From Limisphaera sp026417315 (GTDB lineage Bacteria; Verrucomicrobiota; Verrucomicrobiia; Limisphaerales; Limisphaeraceae), in assembly GCF_049537125.1 (NCBI RefSeq), contig NZ_JBMVQY010000001.1, forward strand, positions 1,736,001-1,800,000: a DNA stretch of 64,000 nt, read 5' to 3'. Every line of letters begins with the position of its first letter. The stretch's first letter is position 1. Below the pieces are notes generated by a model, which was not told the origin of the DNA, made no database searches, and worked only from the letters and a program-made list of their open reading frames with translations. Positions 44,323-54,200 of this stretch are shown here, one piece after another. Both the position numbers and the translations under genes were made by a program.

Positions 44323-45561
44323 ATGAATGCTTCCAGTGAACCCACTGCGGCCTCGTCTCTGCGCGGCTGGGTTGTCACCTTCGCCGGCACGGGCATCAAC
44401 CTGGCATTGGGGGTCCTCTACACCTGGAGCCTGTTCAAGGGCGCGATCGAACAGCAGTTCGGTTGGAAGGGGGAACAACTCAACGATCCCTATGCCCTCT
44501 GCTGTTTGGTCTTTGCCTTCACCATGATCCTGGCGGGTCGATGCCAGGACCGGTGGGGCCCTCGCGTCACGGCCACGCTGGGTGGCTTATTGGTGGGGGC
44601 GGGAATGGTGTTGATCTCCACCACGCAGAGTTATCCGCTCTGGCTGCTGGGGTTTGGTCTTCTGGTGGGAGCGGGGATCGGATTCGGGTATGCCTCGGCC
44701 ACACCGCCGGCGCTGAAATGGTTCCCGCCCCAACGCACCGGTCTGGTCGCGGGTTTGGTGGTGTCCGGATTCGGTCTCGCCCCGGTGTATTTGGCGCCGT
44801 TGTCCCAGTATCTGTTGGGAAGGTTCGGCCTGCAGCAATCCATGCTCATTCTGGGCCTGGGATTCGTGGTGATGGTCTGTGGATTGGCGCAGCTTCTGAA
44901 GAACCCGCCGGCGGCTGTCGCACCGACTGCAGGTGCCGCTCCCAACCCCACCGCCGCTGCGCAGCAGGGTACGCCGCCGCGGGAAATGCTGCGACAAGGC
45001 CGCTTCTGGTGGCTGTGGATCATTTACTGCATCGGTGCCGGTGCGGGGCTCATGGTGATCGGGAGCGTCAGCGGCATGGCCCGGAAGAGCATGGGCGACT
45101 GGGCGTTCCTCGCGGTGGCGGTGCTGGCCATCGGCAACGCCGGAGGCCGGATCCTGGCAGGGGCACTGTCCGACCGGCTGGGACGGAAGCAAACCCTGCT
45201 CCTGGTCCTGGGGCTGCAAGCGTTACTGATGTTCACCGCCATCCCGATTACCGGTTCACCGGGGGTGCCCGGACTGCTGGTGGTTCTGCTGGCCGCCCTC
45301 ATCGGGGCCAACTACGGAGCCAACCTCGCCCTTTTCCCTTCCTTCACCAAGGACCTGTGGGGCCTGAAACATTTCGGGATGAACTACGGATTGTTGTTCA
45401 CCGCGTGGGGCGTGGGCGGCCTGTTGTTGCCCCGGCTGCAGCAGACGCTCACCGCGCAAAGTGGTGGCAGTTACACCTCCTCGTTTGTCACCGCCGGCCT
45501 TCTCCTGCTGTTGGGAGCGGCCCTCACCTGGCGGCTGCCCTCCAGCCGGGCGGGTTCCTGA
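44323..45561 (+). CDS. OFA-family MFS transporter (oxalate/formate antiporter-like)
   Basis: A 412-aa major facilitator with 12 membrane helices. GTGINLALGVLYTWSLFKGAI in helix 1 is the OFA-family signature, and GRCQDRWGPRVTATLGGLL is the loop 2-3 MFS motif; a matching LSDRLGRKQTLL lies between helices 8 and 9. A loop of about 25 Ala/Pro-rich residues joins the two halves. OFA carriers exchange oxalate and formate or take up other small carboxylates. Its place after acs hints at acetate, lactate or similar acids, but that is inference. A long open frame runs upstream; the signature helix fixes the start at ATG 44323. The outer-membrane protein gene follows after 48 bp. Confidence 0.92.
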   Translation: MNASSEPTAASSLRGWVVTFAGTGINLALGVLYTWSLFKGAIEQQFGWKGEQLNDPYALCCLVFAFTMILAGRCQDRWGPRVTATLGGLLVGAGMVLISTTQSYPLWLLGFGLLVGAGIGFGYASATPPALKWFPPQRTGLVAGLVVSGFGLAPVYLAPLSQYLLGRFGLQQSMLILGLGFVVMVCGLAQLLKNPPAAVAPTAGAAPNPTAAAQQGTPPREMLRQGRFWWLWIIYCIGAGAGLMVIGSVSGMARKSMGDWAFLAVAVLAIGNAGGRILAGALSDRLGRKQTLLLVLGLQALLMFTAIPITGSPGVPGLLVVLLAALIGANYGANLALFPSFTKDLWGLKHFGMNYGLLFTAWGVGGLLLPRLQQTLTAQSGGSYTSSFVTAGLLLLLGAALTWRLPSSRAGS

Positions 45562-45609
45562 GTGGTTTCCCCGACGTGACCAACGTCGTCGCGCGCCGAG
45601 GATGAAGAC

Positions 45610-46989
45610 ATGAGACGCATCACGGAATTTTGGAAGGGTGACCTCCCGGTGCCCGGCCAGAGAGGCGAAGGGCTCCCGGTGGCAAGTCGGGGGCGCTTTT
45701 TCGCGTCCGGCCTGGCAGTGCTCGTGATGACACTGACGCACGTCGAGGCGACCTGGCTGGTGCATTCCAATCTCACCCTGAACGCCAGCCTGGCGGTGCA
45801 GGAACTGTACGATGACAACGTGTTCATTCTGGACACAAGGCCGGCTCCGGGAATGACCGGCCCTCCCGGACCCACCGTCAGCCTTCCCAAACGGGAATCG
45901 TGGGTGACAGCGGTCACGCCGGGTCTCACCCTCCAATGGCGGCCCGGTCCGGGGCTGAATCTGGCGGCTTCCTACGCGCCCGAGTTCACTTGGTTCCATC
46001 GGGCCTCTTCGGAGGACTTTGTGGCTCATCGGGCCAGCTTGAACCTTTCGGGTGTCTGGGAGGGAGCCAAATGGGAGTGGCGCCATCAGTGGATGGGGGT
46101 CGACGGCAGCCACTGGGGGCCGGTGACTCTTCGGCCCGGCGATTGCCGTGCCATTGGGGGGATTCCTCTGCGGGACCGCCGGGACGCCGTGCTGTACCGC
46201 AGCCAGTGGCAGGCCACCCTCTCGTTGTCGCGCGGGTTCGTTCGACCCGTGGCCGGCGTTTACATCCACGATTTCCGCACGGAACAACTGCCCAACCCCG
46301 AACCGAACCGTTATCTGTACGAGAACTACATCGACCGTTGGGACGCCTGGGGCGGCCTGGACCTGGGCATCCCCATCGGGGCGCACCTGCACGGCATCCT
46401 GGGGTATCGCCACGGTCACCAACACCAGGGCCGACTCCGCGGCGCGCCGAGTCCCTACGCCAACGATTATCACCGATTCCTTGTGGGCCTCGAGGGATCG
46501 CCGGTTTCCTGGCTCAAACTGGCCGTACTGGCGGGGCCGGACGTGCGCGATTGGGACCAAACCCCGCCGGCCTTCCATCAAAGCGAGATTCTTTACTGGA
46601 TGGACGCAACGGTCACGGTTCTGCCCACGCGCAGGGACACCCTCGTTTTCCGGGCCACGCGGTTCGAGCAGCCCGCCTTCACCAGCCATAGCGTGTATGA
46701 GGACATTCGGTACGAGTTCAGTTGGCGGCATCAGTGGACGGCTGGCTTCTCCCTGACTGCGGGGCTCACCTTGTACATCGGCGATTGGCAGGCGCCGGTC
46801 CAGCGCGAGGACTGGATTTACACGCCAGGGTTGACGGCTTCCTACCGGGTGAATTCCCACCTGGAGCTGGAGTGTAGTTACACGCACGACACGGCGGTGA
46901 ACCGGGTATCCACGCGTCTGGCACCCTACGCCGAGGGCCGCGAATTCAATCGAAACCGACTGGGCGTCACGATGCGGTATACGTTTTAG
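45610..46989 (+). CDS. Outer-membrane beta-barrel protein of unknown function
   Basis: A 459-aa protein with an extended signal region (hydrophobic about 30-47, FFASGLAVLVMTLTHVEA). The rest alternates polar and hydrophobic residues with many Trp and Tyr, and repeated strand-like segments such as GLTLQWRPGPGLNLAASYAPEF and HLELECSYTHD, ending in RYTF. A terminal Phe is the normal recognition signal for barrel insertion by BamA. I recognise no named family; it looks like the generic BBP-type barrels common in Verrucomicrobiota. The gene follows the OFA transporter by 48 bp on the same strand, so it might provide outer-membrane passage for the same substrate. That link is inferred from spacing only. 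Confidence 0.78.
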   Translation: MRRITEFWKGDLPVPGQRGEGLPVASRGRFFASGLAVLVMTLTHVEATWLVHSNLTLNASLAVQELYDDNVFILDTRPAPGMTGPPGPTVSLPKRESWVTAVTPGLTLQWRPGPGLNLAASYAPEFTWFHRASSEDFVAHRASLNLSGVWEGAKWEWRHQWMGVDGSHWGPVTLRPGDCRAIGGIPLRDRRDAVLYRSQWQATLSLSRGFVRPVAGVYIHDFRTEQLPNPEPNRYLYENYIDRWDAWGGLDLGIPIGAHLHGILGYRHGHQHQGRLRGAPSPYANDYHRFLVGLEGSPVSWLKLAVLAGPDVRDWDQTPPAFHQSEILYWMDATVTVLPTRRDTLVFRATRFEQPAFTSHSVYEDIRYEFSWRHQWTAGFSLTAGLTLYIGDWQAPVQREDWIYTPGLTASYRVNSHLELECSYTHDTAVNRVSTRLAPYAEGREFNRNRLGVTMRYTF

Positions 46990-47576
46990 GCCCCGGGCTC
47001 GGGAAGCTTTGTGAGGACCTGCCGGCGCCTCGGGGCAAGCGATCTGGCCGCAGGCGGTTTCCGCAGCCGCTCACACGGACGCGCCTCCGTCGGGTGGGCC
47101 TGTGGGTGTTGGTTGCGCCTCCGGTCTCCCGGGCGCGGGTGTGAAACCGGGGTTCGCCGGTTCGGCCATCTTGGCAGCAGGCTCTCGCACCAGCGGTGGT
47201 TTGCACGAGCGCCCTTCGATCTTTCGAGGACACCCGCGGGTTTTATGTTCGCCCGATGACTTTTCCAACCGGCTGTCGGAGATCCAACGCGCCGCCGGGG
47301 AGCCGGACGCCGATGACCCCACCGGTTTCCAATTCGGCGAACTTGGGCGCATCGGCTCGCCTCGGGCAGGAGGAATCCTCGGATGATCCCGTGGAATCGC
47401 GCGGGGCGGATTGTCCGCGAAGGAGGCTGACCCGGCCAAGGCGGCCCAATGAGAGGCGAGCGGTGTCGCCGGTGGCGACTCTCACGGGGTGTTTTCCCCG
47501 GCCGGTAGCACCTGCCGCGGACAGAGACACCTGAACAAGCAGGACGCAGGGTGGTTCCTAGCCACTTCTGCGACTT
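46990..47576. other. Convergent gene-free interval
   Basis: About 590 bp between the ends of the barrel and Mut7-C genes. It includes a GCCGGTTCGGCCA motif (about 47155-47167) also found in the intergenic region near 2213-2225; both are followed by a short CT-GGC stretch. No gene or clear terminator. Confidence 0.5.
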
Positions 47577-48293
47577 TCATCCGGGGGCTCCCGGCAACCC
47601 CAGGGCGCGAAGCCGACTCAGGATGCGTTGCCAGTGCGTGCCCTTCCAGAACAGCCCTCCGCAGCTCTGACAGAGGAAAAACTCTTCCAGCCACCGGGCG
47701 GTGCGGGGTGGGATGCGATCCGCCACGGCGGCTTTTTCCACCGGGCACAATCGTCCGCCGCAGCGCATGCAACGGGGAGGCAGTAGCTGCAACCCAAGCT
47801 GATCGAACACCAGGGCCAGTTGTTCCGTGACGCGCAAGGTGGGAGGTACCCATACCGTGGGCAGTCGCCCGGACCGAACCACGCGCCGCTCGAGCAACAG
47901 GCTGTCCGTGGTCAGCAGCACCGCCCCTGCCTGCAGTGCACGCCGCACCAACTGGCTGTCGTCGGCATCCCGGCACCAAACCGCCGGTTGCCCTGCGGCC
48001 CACAGCCAGCGTGCCAGTCCACCCAGACCGGCATCGCAGAACAATGCGCGGCCCGACGCTGCCGAGGGCGGCCGCCCCTGCCGGCGCCACCGGAATCGCC
48101 GCCACTTGCCCTGCAGCCGGGCATCGACCCAGACCAGTGCCTCTGCCAACGGCACGCCGTGGTTCTCGCTGATTTCCCGCGCTTTTTGCATCCACAGCGC
48201 CACGGCTTGTTCGGGGCGTCGGGCGCCGAAGCGCTGCGCCAACTGCTCGAAGCGCTGCAGGCAGGCTTTCTGAATCCGTCTCACGGGAGGCAA
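47577..48293 (-). CDS. Mut7-C RNase-domain protein with zinc ribbon
   Basis: A 238-aa protein. The first 75 residues resemble the ubiquitous-in-bacteria N-terminal extension of this family, and the Mut7-C domain follows: FCDAGLGGLARWLWAAG with the first conserved Asp, CRDADDSQLV, and LLTTDSLLLERR. The C-terminal part carries two CxxC pairs, CMRCGG and CQSCGG, forming a zinc ribbon that ends GLFWKGTHWQRIL. Mut7-C is a PIN-like fold thought to be an RNase; the C-terminal WxGTHW is a family hallmark. The cellular target is unknown. It stands alone between two convergent/divergent intervals with no operon partner. Confidence 0.9.
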   Translation of the reverse strand: MPPVRRIQKACLQRFEQLAQRFGARRPEQAVALWMQKAREISENHGVPLAEALVWVDARLQGKWRRFRWRRQGRPPSAASGRALFCDAGLGGLARWLWAAGQPAVWCRDADDSQLVRRALQAGAVLLTTDSLLLERRVVRSGRLPTVWVPPTLRVTEQLALVFDQLGLQLLPPRCMRCGGRLCPVEKAAVADRIPPRTARWLEEFFLCQSCGGLFWKGTHWQRILSRLRALGLPGAPG

Positions 48294-48672
48294 CCTACCA
48301 CGATCGGCCCCCGGTGGGCCGGCGCAATCTTCGCCGCGGCAACAAATGTCGTCCGTCGCCGCAGGGTCAGCCCCCAGGCGGCGCGGGCAGCCACCTCGCG
48401 TCCAAGAGCGCCGGGGCCGGCCCCGCGCAGCCGGCGTGGATTTGCCGGGGAGAGCCGCCTGGTGCTAGAATGCAGGGCGATCGAGGGGATCGAGCGGGAC
48501 GGGGCCCGGGACGCCCCATACGTTTTCGAAGCGCGGGTCATGTCACTGCGGTGGATTCGGAGGCCGAATGTGAACCCGGCCATGGAGGGGCGGCCGGCCC
48601 GGGCGGTGGCGTTCGAACGGCCCGAACGCGAGCGGGCGCCCACCCTCGTCGCGACTGTCGTTGAGCTTCACC
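48294..48672. other. Divergent intergenic region before uvrC
   Basis: About 380 bp holding the uvrC promoter and a leader of about 195 nt. No gene or RNA family recognised. Confidence 0.5.
48442..48471 (+). promoter_or_regulatory. Promoter of uvrC
   Basis: TTGCCG (48442-48447), 18 nt, TAGAAT (48466-48471): a five-of-six -10. The implied 5' leader is about 195 nt, longer than for other genes here. Confidence 0.5.
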
Positions 48673-50394
48673 ATGCCGGTTCCTGAACATTTGCGCGAGA
48701 AACTCCGGTCGGTGCCGCACCGGCCGGGGATCTATTTGATGAAAGACCGACTGGGCACGGTGATTTACGTGGGGAAGGCCCGCGACCTGCGCAAACGGAT
48801 CAGCCAGTACTTTCATCCCTCGCGCCAGATGGCGTGGGATCCCAAGTTCAGTGCCCTGGTCGACAGCATCCATGACTTCGATGTCCATGTGGTCCGCAGC
48901 GAGGCCGAGGCCCTGCTGCTGGAGGGCAAACTGATCAAAGAATTCCGCCCCCGGTACAACGTCAGCTTCCGTGACGACAAGCGGTTTCTGATGGTGAAGG
49001 TGAACCTGAACGATCCGATTCCGCGGTTCACCTTCACTCGGATTCGCAACGAGGACGGCTCGCGTTATTTTGGTCCGTTCCCCAGTTCCTCGGCCCTCCG
49101 TCGTGTCATGGATTTGGCCCGCCGGCAGTTTCATTTGCGCGGTTGCCGGGCCCTCACTCCCACCGAGGCCGATTACCGTCACTGCCTTTACGCTCATCTC
49201 AAGCATTGCACGGCCCCCTGCATTGGCAACGTTACGCGCGAGCAGTATCTGCAGCAGGTTTTGGCAGCCTGTGAATTCCTCGAGGGCCAGTGCCGCGATA
49301 CAGAGGCCCAACTGGAAGCCGCCATGCGCGAGGCGGCGGCGCGCCAGGAATACGAACGCGCCGCCCGGCTGCGCGACCTGCTTTTTGCCCTGCGCGAGAC
49401 CACCCGCAAACAAGAGCGCTTCGAGCGCCTCCCCTACACCCTGCCTGTAGCCATCCAGCCGGAACGCGACCTGGCCGCGCTGGCCGAAGTGCTCGGACTG
49501 CCGGCGCCCCCGGAACGCATCGACGGCTTCGACATCTCCAACATCAGCAGCTCCCTCAAGGTCGCCAGTGTCGTCCGCTTCCGGAACGGACGCCCCGACC
49601 GCGCCCACTATCGCCGCCTGCAAATCAAGACGGTCGAAGGCCAGGACGACTTTGCCTGCATGGCCGAGGCGGTGCGGCGGCGCTATCGACGCCTCCTGCG
49701 CGAGCTGCAGCCCGAGGCCGGCGCAACGACCGTCGAGGCCCCTTCCGCTGAGGCCGCTGCGCGGGAAGGAACCGTGGATCCCCGGGCCGAGCGCCACGAG
49801 GGGGTCGAACCCGTGCCGGCCGAGTTGCAGCAGTTGGTCCGGGAGACCGAACAGGCGGTGCGCGAAGGTCGCCCTGCGCGACGCCCGGCGCCGGCCGGTC
49901 TGCCCGACTTGATCCTCATCGATGGCGGGAAGGGCCAGCTCAACGCAGCCAAGGCGGAACTGGATCAACTCGGCCTCGGCCACATCCCCATCATCGGCCT
50001 GGCCAAGGAGTTCGAAGAGATTTATCGGCCCGGGCAGTCGGAACCCTTGCGCCTCGACCTAGACCACCCCGCGCTGAAGCTGCTGCAGCGCATCCGCGAC
50101 GAGTCCCACCGCGTCGCCAACGCCTACAACGCCCAGTTGCGGCTCCGGAAAATCTCCGAAAGCGTGTTGGACGAGTTTCCCGGGATCGGAGAGGTGCGCA
50201 AGGCAGCCCTGCTCAAACATTTCGGATCCGTCCAACGACTTCGCCGGGCCACGGCCGAGGAGATCGCGCAGGTGCCCGGCTTCGGCCCGCGGCTGGCTGC
50301 GGAACTGCGCCGGTTTCTCGATGCCCGGTTTCCCAGCGAGCCCTCCACGGCTGCACCCCAGGAAGCCGGTTGCCCTTCACCCGGGCCGGGTTGA
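48673..50394 (+). CDS. uvrC: Excinuclease ABC subunit C
   Basis: A 573-aa nuclease that makes both incisions in nucleotide excision repair with UvrA and UvrB. The GIY-YIG domain (about 8-95) reads PGIYLMKD and VIYVGKARDLRKR, with FRPRYN closing it. A UVR motif (EYERAARLRDLL) near 225 binds UvrB. The RNase H-like half starts ERIDGFDISNISSS with the catalytic Asp, and continues PDLILIDGGKGQLNAA and DESHRVANAYN with the later Asp and His. A helix-hairpin-helix pair ends it (EFPGIGEVRKAALLKHFGSV). About 60 Ala/Glu/Pro-rich residues inserted before LPDLILIDGG are unusual and likely a flexible loop. A TTG at 48661 is an alternative start, but the ATG at 48673 is preferred. Confidence 0.97.
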   Translation: MPVPEHLREKLRSVPHRPGIYLMKDRLGTVIYVGKARDLRKRISQYFHPSRQMAWDPKFSALVDSIHDFDVHVVRSEAEALLLEGKLIKEFRPRYNVSFRDDKRFLMVKVNLNDPIPRFTFTRIRNEDGSRYFGPFPSSSALRRVMDLARRQFHLRGCRALTPTEADYRHCLYAHLKHCTAPCIGNVTREQYLQQVLAACEFLEGQCRDTEAQLEAAMREAAARQEYERAARLRDLLFALRETTRKQERFERLPYTLPVAIQPERDLAALAEVLGLPAPPERIDGFDISNISSSLKVASVVRFRNGRPDRAHYRRLQIKTVEGQDDFACMAEAVRRRYRRLLRELQPEAGATTVEAPSAEAAAREGTVDPRAERHEGVEPVPAELQQLVRETEQAVREGRPARRPAPAGLPDLILIDGGKGQLNAAKAELDQLGLGHIPIIGLAKEFEEIYRPGQSEPLRLDLDHPALKLLQRIRDESHRVANAYNAQLRLRKISESVLDEFPGIGEVRKAALLKHFGSVQRLRRATAEEIAQVPGFGPRLAAELRRFLDARFPSEPSTAAPQEAGCPSPGPG

Positions 50395-50553
50395 GCGGGC
50401 TTTCCCGAGGAGGCCTGCTGGTCGGGGCTTGGGCAATGGTTCTCGCCACAACTCTGAGACGGGGACTCGGATGGAGGCGCGGGCCGGCTCTGCCGGGGGT
50501 GCACCGGTGATTCAGGCCCGACGCACGTGCGCCTCGGTGGGGCACCCCGGCCA

Positions 50554-51075
50554 TCAACTTCCGCCGGTTTCTTTGGCCTCCAACAGCCGCTCGATGTGCC
50601 GGTCCAAATCGAGCAACGCGCCGGCACAAGTGGCCGCTTCCACCCGGGCCACCATCTCCGCGGTCCAGGCTTCCTCTTCCACCTGTTCGTGGATGAACCA
50701 GTGCAACATCACCTGCGCCGGATAATCCTTCGCCGTCACCGCCGCTTCGTAGGCGGCGTGGATGCCGCGACTGTTGTTTTGCTCCATGGTCCGGGCGTGG
50801 CGGGCCACCTCCAGCAACGAGGCGAAGTCACAGCGGGGCGCAGGGATGGCTTCGACTGCGGGGCAGATCCCGCGATCGATCAGGTGCCGCCCGATGCGCG
50901 CCGCGTGTTCGCGCTCCTCGGTGGCTTGTTTGCGGAAGAAACGGGCAAACCCCGGCAGGGTTTGGTGGGCGCACCACCAGGCCATGGCCTCGTAGTGATG
51001 CGCCGCCATCAACTCATGATTGAATTGTCGGTTCAACTCCTTGCGGACCGCCTCGGGAATGACTGTGTCGCCCAT
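50554..51075 (-). CDS. Ferritin-like iron storage protein
   Basis: A 173-aa four-helix ferritin. The di-iron ferroxidase residues are E21 (HELMAAHHYEAM), E54 and H57 (ATEEREHA), E98 (RTMEQN), Q131 and E134 (FIHEQVEEE), all at the E. coli FtnA numbers plus 4, including the extra site residue E133. A 24-mer shell that oxidises and stores iron in the cytoplasm is expected. No heme-ligand methionine pattern of bacterioferritin is seen. The gene is alone; the next gene on the strand upstream is the large secreted protein, 208 bp away. A CTGGAG sequence precedes the ATG as a weak ribosome-binding site. No Fur box was recognised. Confidence 0.95.
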   Translation of the reverse strand: MGDTVIPEAVRKELNRQFNHELMAAHHYEAMAWWCAHQTLPGFARFFRKQATEEREHAARIGRHLIDRGICPAVEAIPAPRCDFASLLEVARHARTMEQNNSRGIHAAYEAAVTAKDYPAQVMLHWFIHEQVEEEAWTAEMVARVEAATCAGALLDLDRHIERLLEAKETGGS

Positions 51076-51283
51076 GGTGACTGCTCCAGGATTCGTTGCG
51101 TTGTTTTGTTCGTGCTCAACATGGGCTCTGGCTCCGCTTCCGGCAAGGCCGCGCTGCTTCCGCCTCCGGGAACGGCGCGGGCTCAGCCCGGCCGGGGCGA
51201 TGCGTACACGGGGTTTTTCGAAAACGCCGCGTGTCGCGGGGGGGCTTGAAGGACCAACGCATTGCCGTGGCCGTGCCGAAGGG

Positions 51284-54200
51284 TCATGGGTTGTTGAGGG
51301 GCTTCATCAGGGTGCCCTGGCGGAGGATCACCTCGTAGCCGGGCGTGGTGACCAGGGCGCGTGCGGTGGCATTTTCGTTGGCGCGGGAGACCATGGCACC
51401 GGCGGCGACCGTTACGGGAAGGATCGTCTGGTTGGGGATCAGGACGAAATCTCCCACGCGCCGGCCGGTGCCGGTGTTTTGGAACGGTGCGAGGGTGGCG
51501 CTGATCCCGGGCATCTGCCAGGCGCGCAGTTTGTAACTCTGGTATCGGATGTTCTCGACCGAGCGGCGCACGGACTTGCGCTGGACCGCGCGCCAGATCT
51601 CGGTGGCCGCTGCGGCCACGGCCGGATCCGGGTCGAATCGCCGGCCCAACAGGGTGCGCAGAAACGTTTCGTCCGGCACGACATCGGCGTACGGGTAGGT
51701 GGCAAAGACACGTTGCCAAGGCAGCGATTCCAGCGTGACCTCCGTGGGTTCCCTGGGTTGCACATCGATCTTGCGGATGATGGAGTAGGTCTGACTGAAC
51801 ACCCCCGGGCTGAGCTGTGCCTCCAGGGGAATGGCGATGGACAAGATCTTCACGCCCACGGCTTCGGCGCTGCCCAGACCTCCGAACGTCTCCGCCGAAA
51901 AGGTCGCTTTGATCTCGTCCTTCAGCTTTTCGAGCGGATGATTCAGCAGATCGCAGAAGGAGGTGGGACGGTTCAGGAAATCCGGGATACGTAGGTGCGA
52001 GGAAATGTGAAGCAGAGCCCGGCTGATGATCCCGACTCCGTTGGTGGACGGATTATCAGGGGCGTTGGTCAGTACGCGTAAGATGTTCGGGTAAAGCAGC
52101 GGGTCCCCGAGCAAACGGGTGGACGCGCCCCAATTGACGCCGGGAATGGGCAGGTTGGTGACCGTGAGGGAGGTGAAATTCCGGTGAATGAAATGGATGG
52201 CATCCCGGTTGCTCTTTTCGAAATACGGCTCCATGAACTCTGCATCCACAATTCCGAAAACCAGATTGCGGATCGCGCCGAGGGCCTGCCGTCCGAGCTC
52301 GGGATGTTCACAGGCACCCAGGAAAAAACCCTCGAAACCGCCGCCGGTCACTGTCGCGAGCACGGCTCCGGCCGTCATGTCCACTACGAAATCCACCGCC
52401 GTGTCGGCCACCAATTTGAGGATCGGTTCGTGGCCTTCGCTCTGGCTGGTCACGACGAGGTCCGGGCGGTTGTCCGCCGCCAGTTGTTCCCGGACGAGGA
52501 TGTTGGGCCGGAGCTTCCAGGTGGCGGGGTCCTCGGGGGTGACGTTCGGTGGATCGGTGAGGACGGCGAAGTGCAGGCGAGCCTGCACGGCCGTGCGGAT
52601 GGAACGCTTGCGGTCCTCGTTGTTGGCGAAGCCGTGCACGAAACGTGGTGCCGGGGTACCCAGGAAGCGGTCTTCGCGGATCAACCGGCCGGTGTCATCG
52701 CGCTTGATGAGCACGTCGCGGATGTCGTCCTCGAGGAGCGAATTCCGGGGGTCGATCAATTGGTCGGGGCGGCCGAAGGTGAGGAATCCCGCATGAAGTC
52801 CGGGGAGGTCCGCGCCCGGGGTCTTGGCCTCGGCCCCCAGCCGCCCGGGGGCATGGCGGGTCCGATCCGCAAACCCGCCCGAGGTGCCGCCAATGCGGCG
52901 AAGAAGATTCGCGTCTGTGAGGGTGAGGTCTCCCAACGCGGCCGCGACCACGGGAAGTCCGAGCAGCTCGGCGCTGTTGGGATCCGCATCCACGCGCTGG
53001 GAGGCGAGGAATTCTGCGACCGGCTTCCGGTCGCCGAAAAAGTCGTGAAAGCGGGGCTTGGGGAAGTTGATCGAAGTCGGATCATACAACACGCCGTCCA
53101 GATCCACGCCAAAGGTGACCCGCTGGGCTCCGGTGGGGGTGGGACCGACGTAGCGCGAGCTGTAGGGTCGAAAACGGTCGTCGGTGAACATGGGCACGGC
53201 CCCCGGCAGGCCGCTGCTGCGGACGTTGATCACCCGGCGCTGCCAGGCCTGGTCGAGCACGCCGCCGTAGAACTGAAAGGGGAAGAAACCGTAGAGAACC
53301 GGCTCGTCCGGATGGAAATCAAAGGGCGTGGCGTCGTGATCCACGAACGCAGCCAGGGTGCGGGAAGCCCGGGTTTCGGCAGCCGGAGAGCCGAAGATCA
53401 GAGAATCATCCACACTGCGGTAGGCTCCGTAGGTGGCGTCGCGCGGGTTGGGCGCCAGCACCAGCCGGTCCAGGGCGAAGCCCGGGTCCGCCAGATCCTC
53501 GCGCATCTCGGTCATGAAGTTGTACACGGAAAAGAAACGGACATCGAGAAGGTTCCCGCCGTGTCGGGCCAGAAGACCTTCTGCGTCTGCGACAGGGCTT
53601 ACGAAATCCGGGATCAGATCCGGATCGAACTTCTCGCTGAGTCGGCGGGTTTCCGGGTCGAGCCGCCGGTGATCGGTCGGGTCGCCGAAGACACGAAATT
53701 GTCCTCCAAAGGACGGAGCGATTTCGCGGACCAGTTGCCGGACGCGGAACGCGCCGGTCCGGGGATCGACCTCGCGGCGGAAACCGACCAGCGGGTTTTC
53801 CGGTCTTGCTGAGCGAAAGCTCACCGGCAGCGCGATGTCCTGCTCGGTCAGGAAGCCGTCCCCGTCAAGGTCCTCGCCCGGGTCTTCCTCTCCATTTCGG
53901 TTCGCGTCCCAGGTGGCATGGAGGGAGGGAAGCAAGTGGAGCTCCACCGTTCGGAGGATGCCCCGGAAGACCGGGCGGCCCTGGAGCTCGAAGAGTACCG
54001 AGCCCTCTTCCTCGCGGAAGGGGATCGGCCGGCCGTTCGGGCCGATTTCCCAATAGCCGTAGGCTGCGTTGAGGGGGATGTTGCGGTCTGACATGGATGG
54101 GTGCAGTTCAATCCGGCCGCCGAAGAGCAGGATTTCGCTCACCCACACGGAGCCGTCGGGGAATGCCAGGCGAACCGTGCGGTTTCCATAGCGTGCGCCG

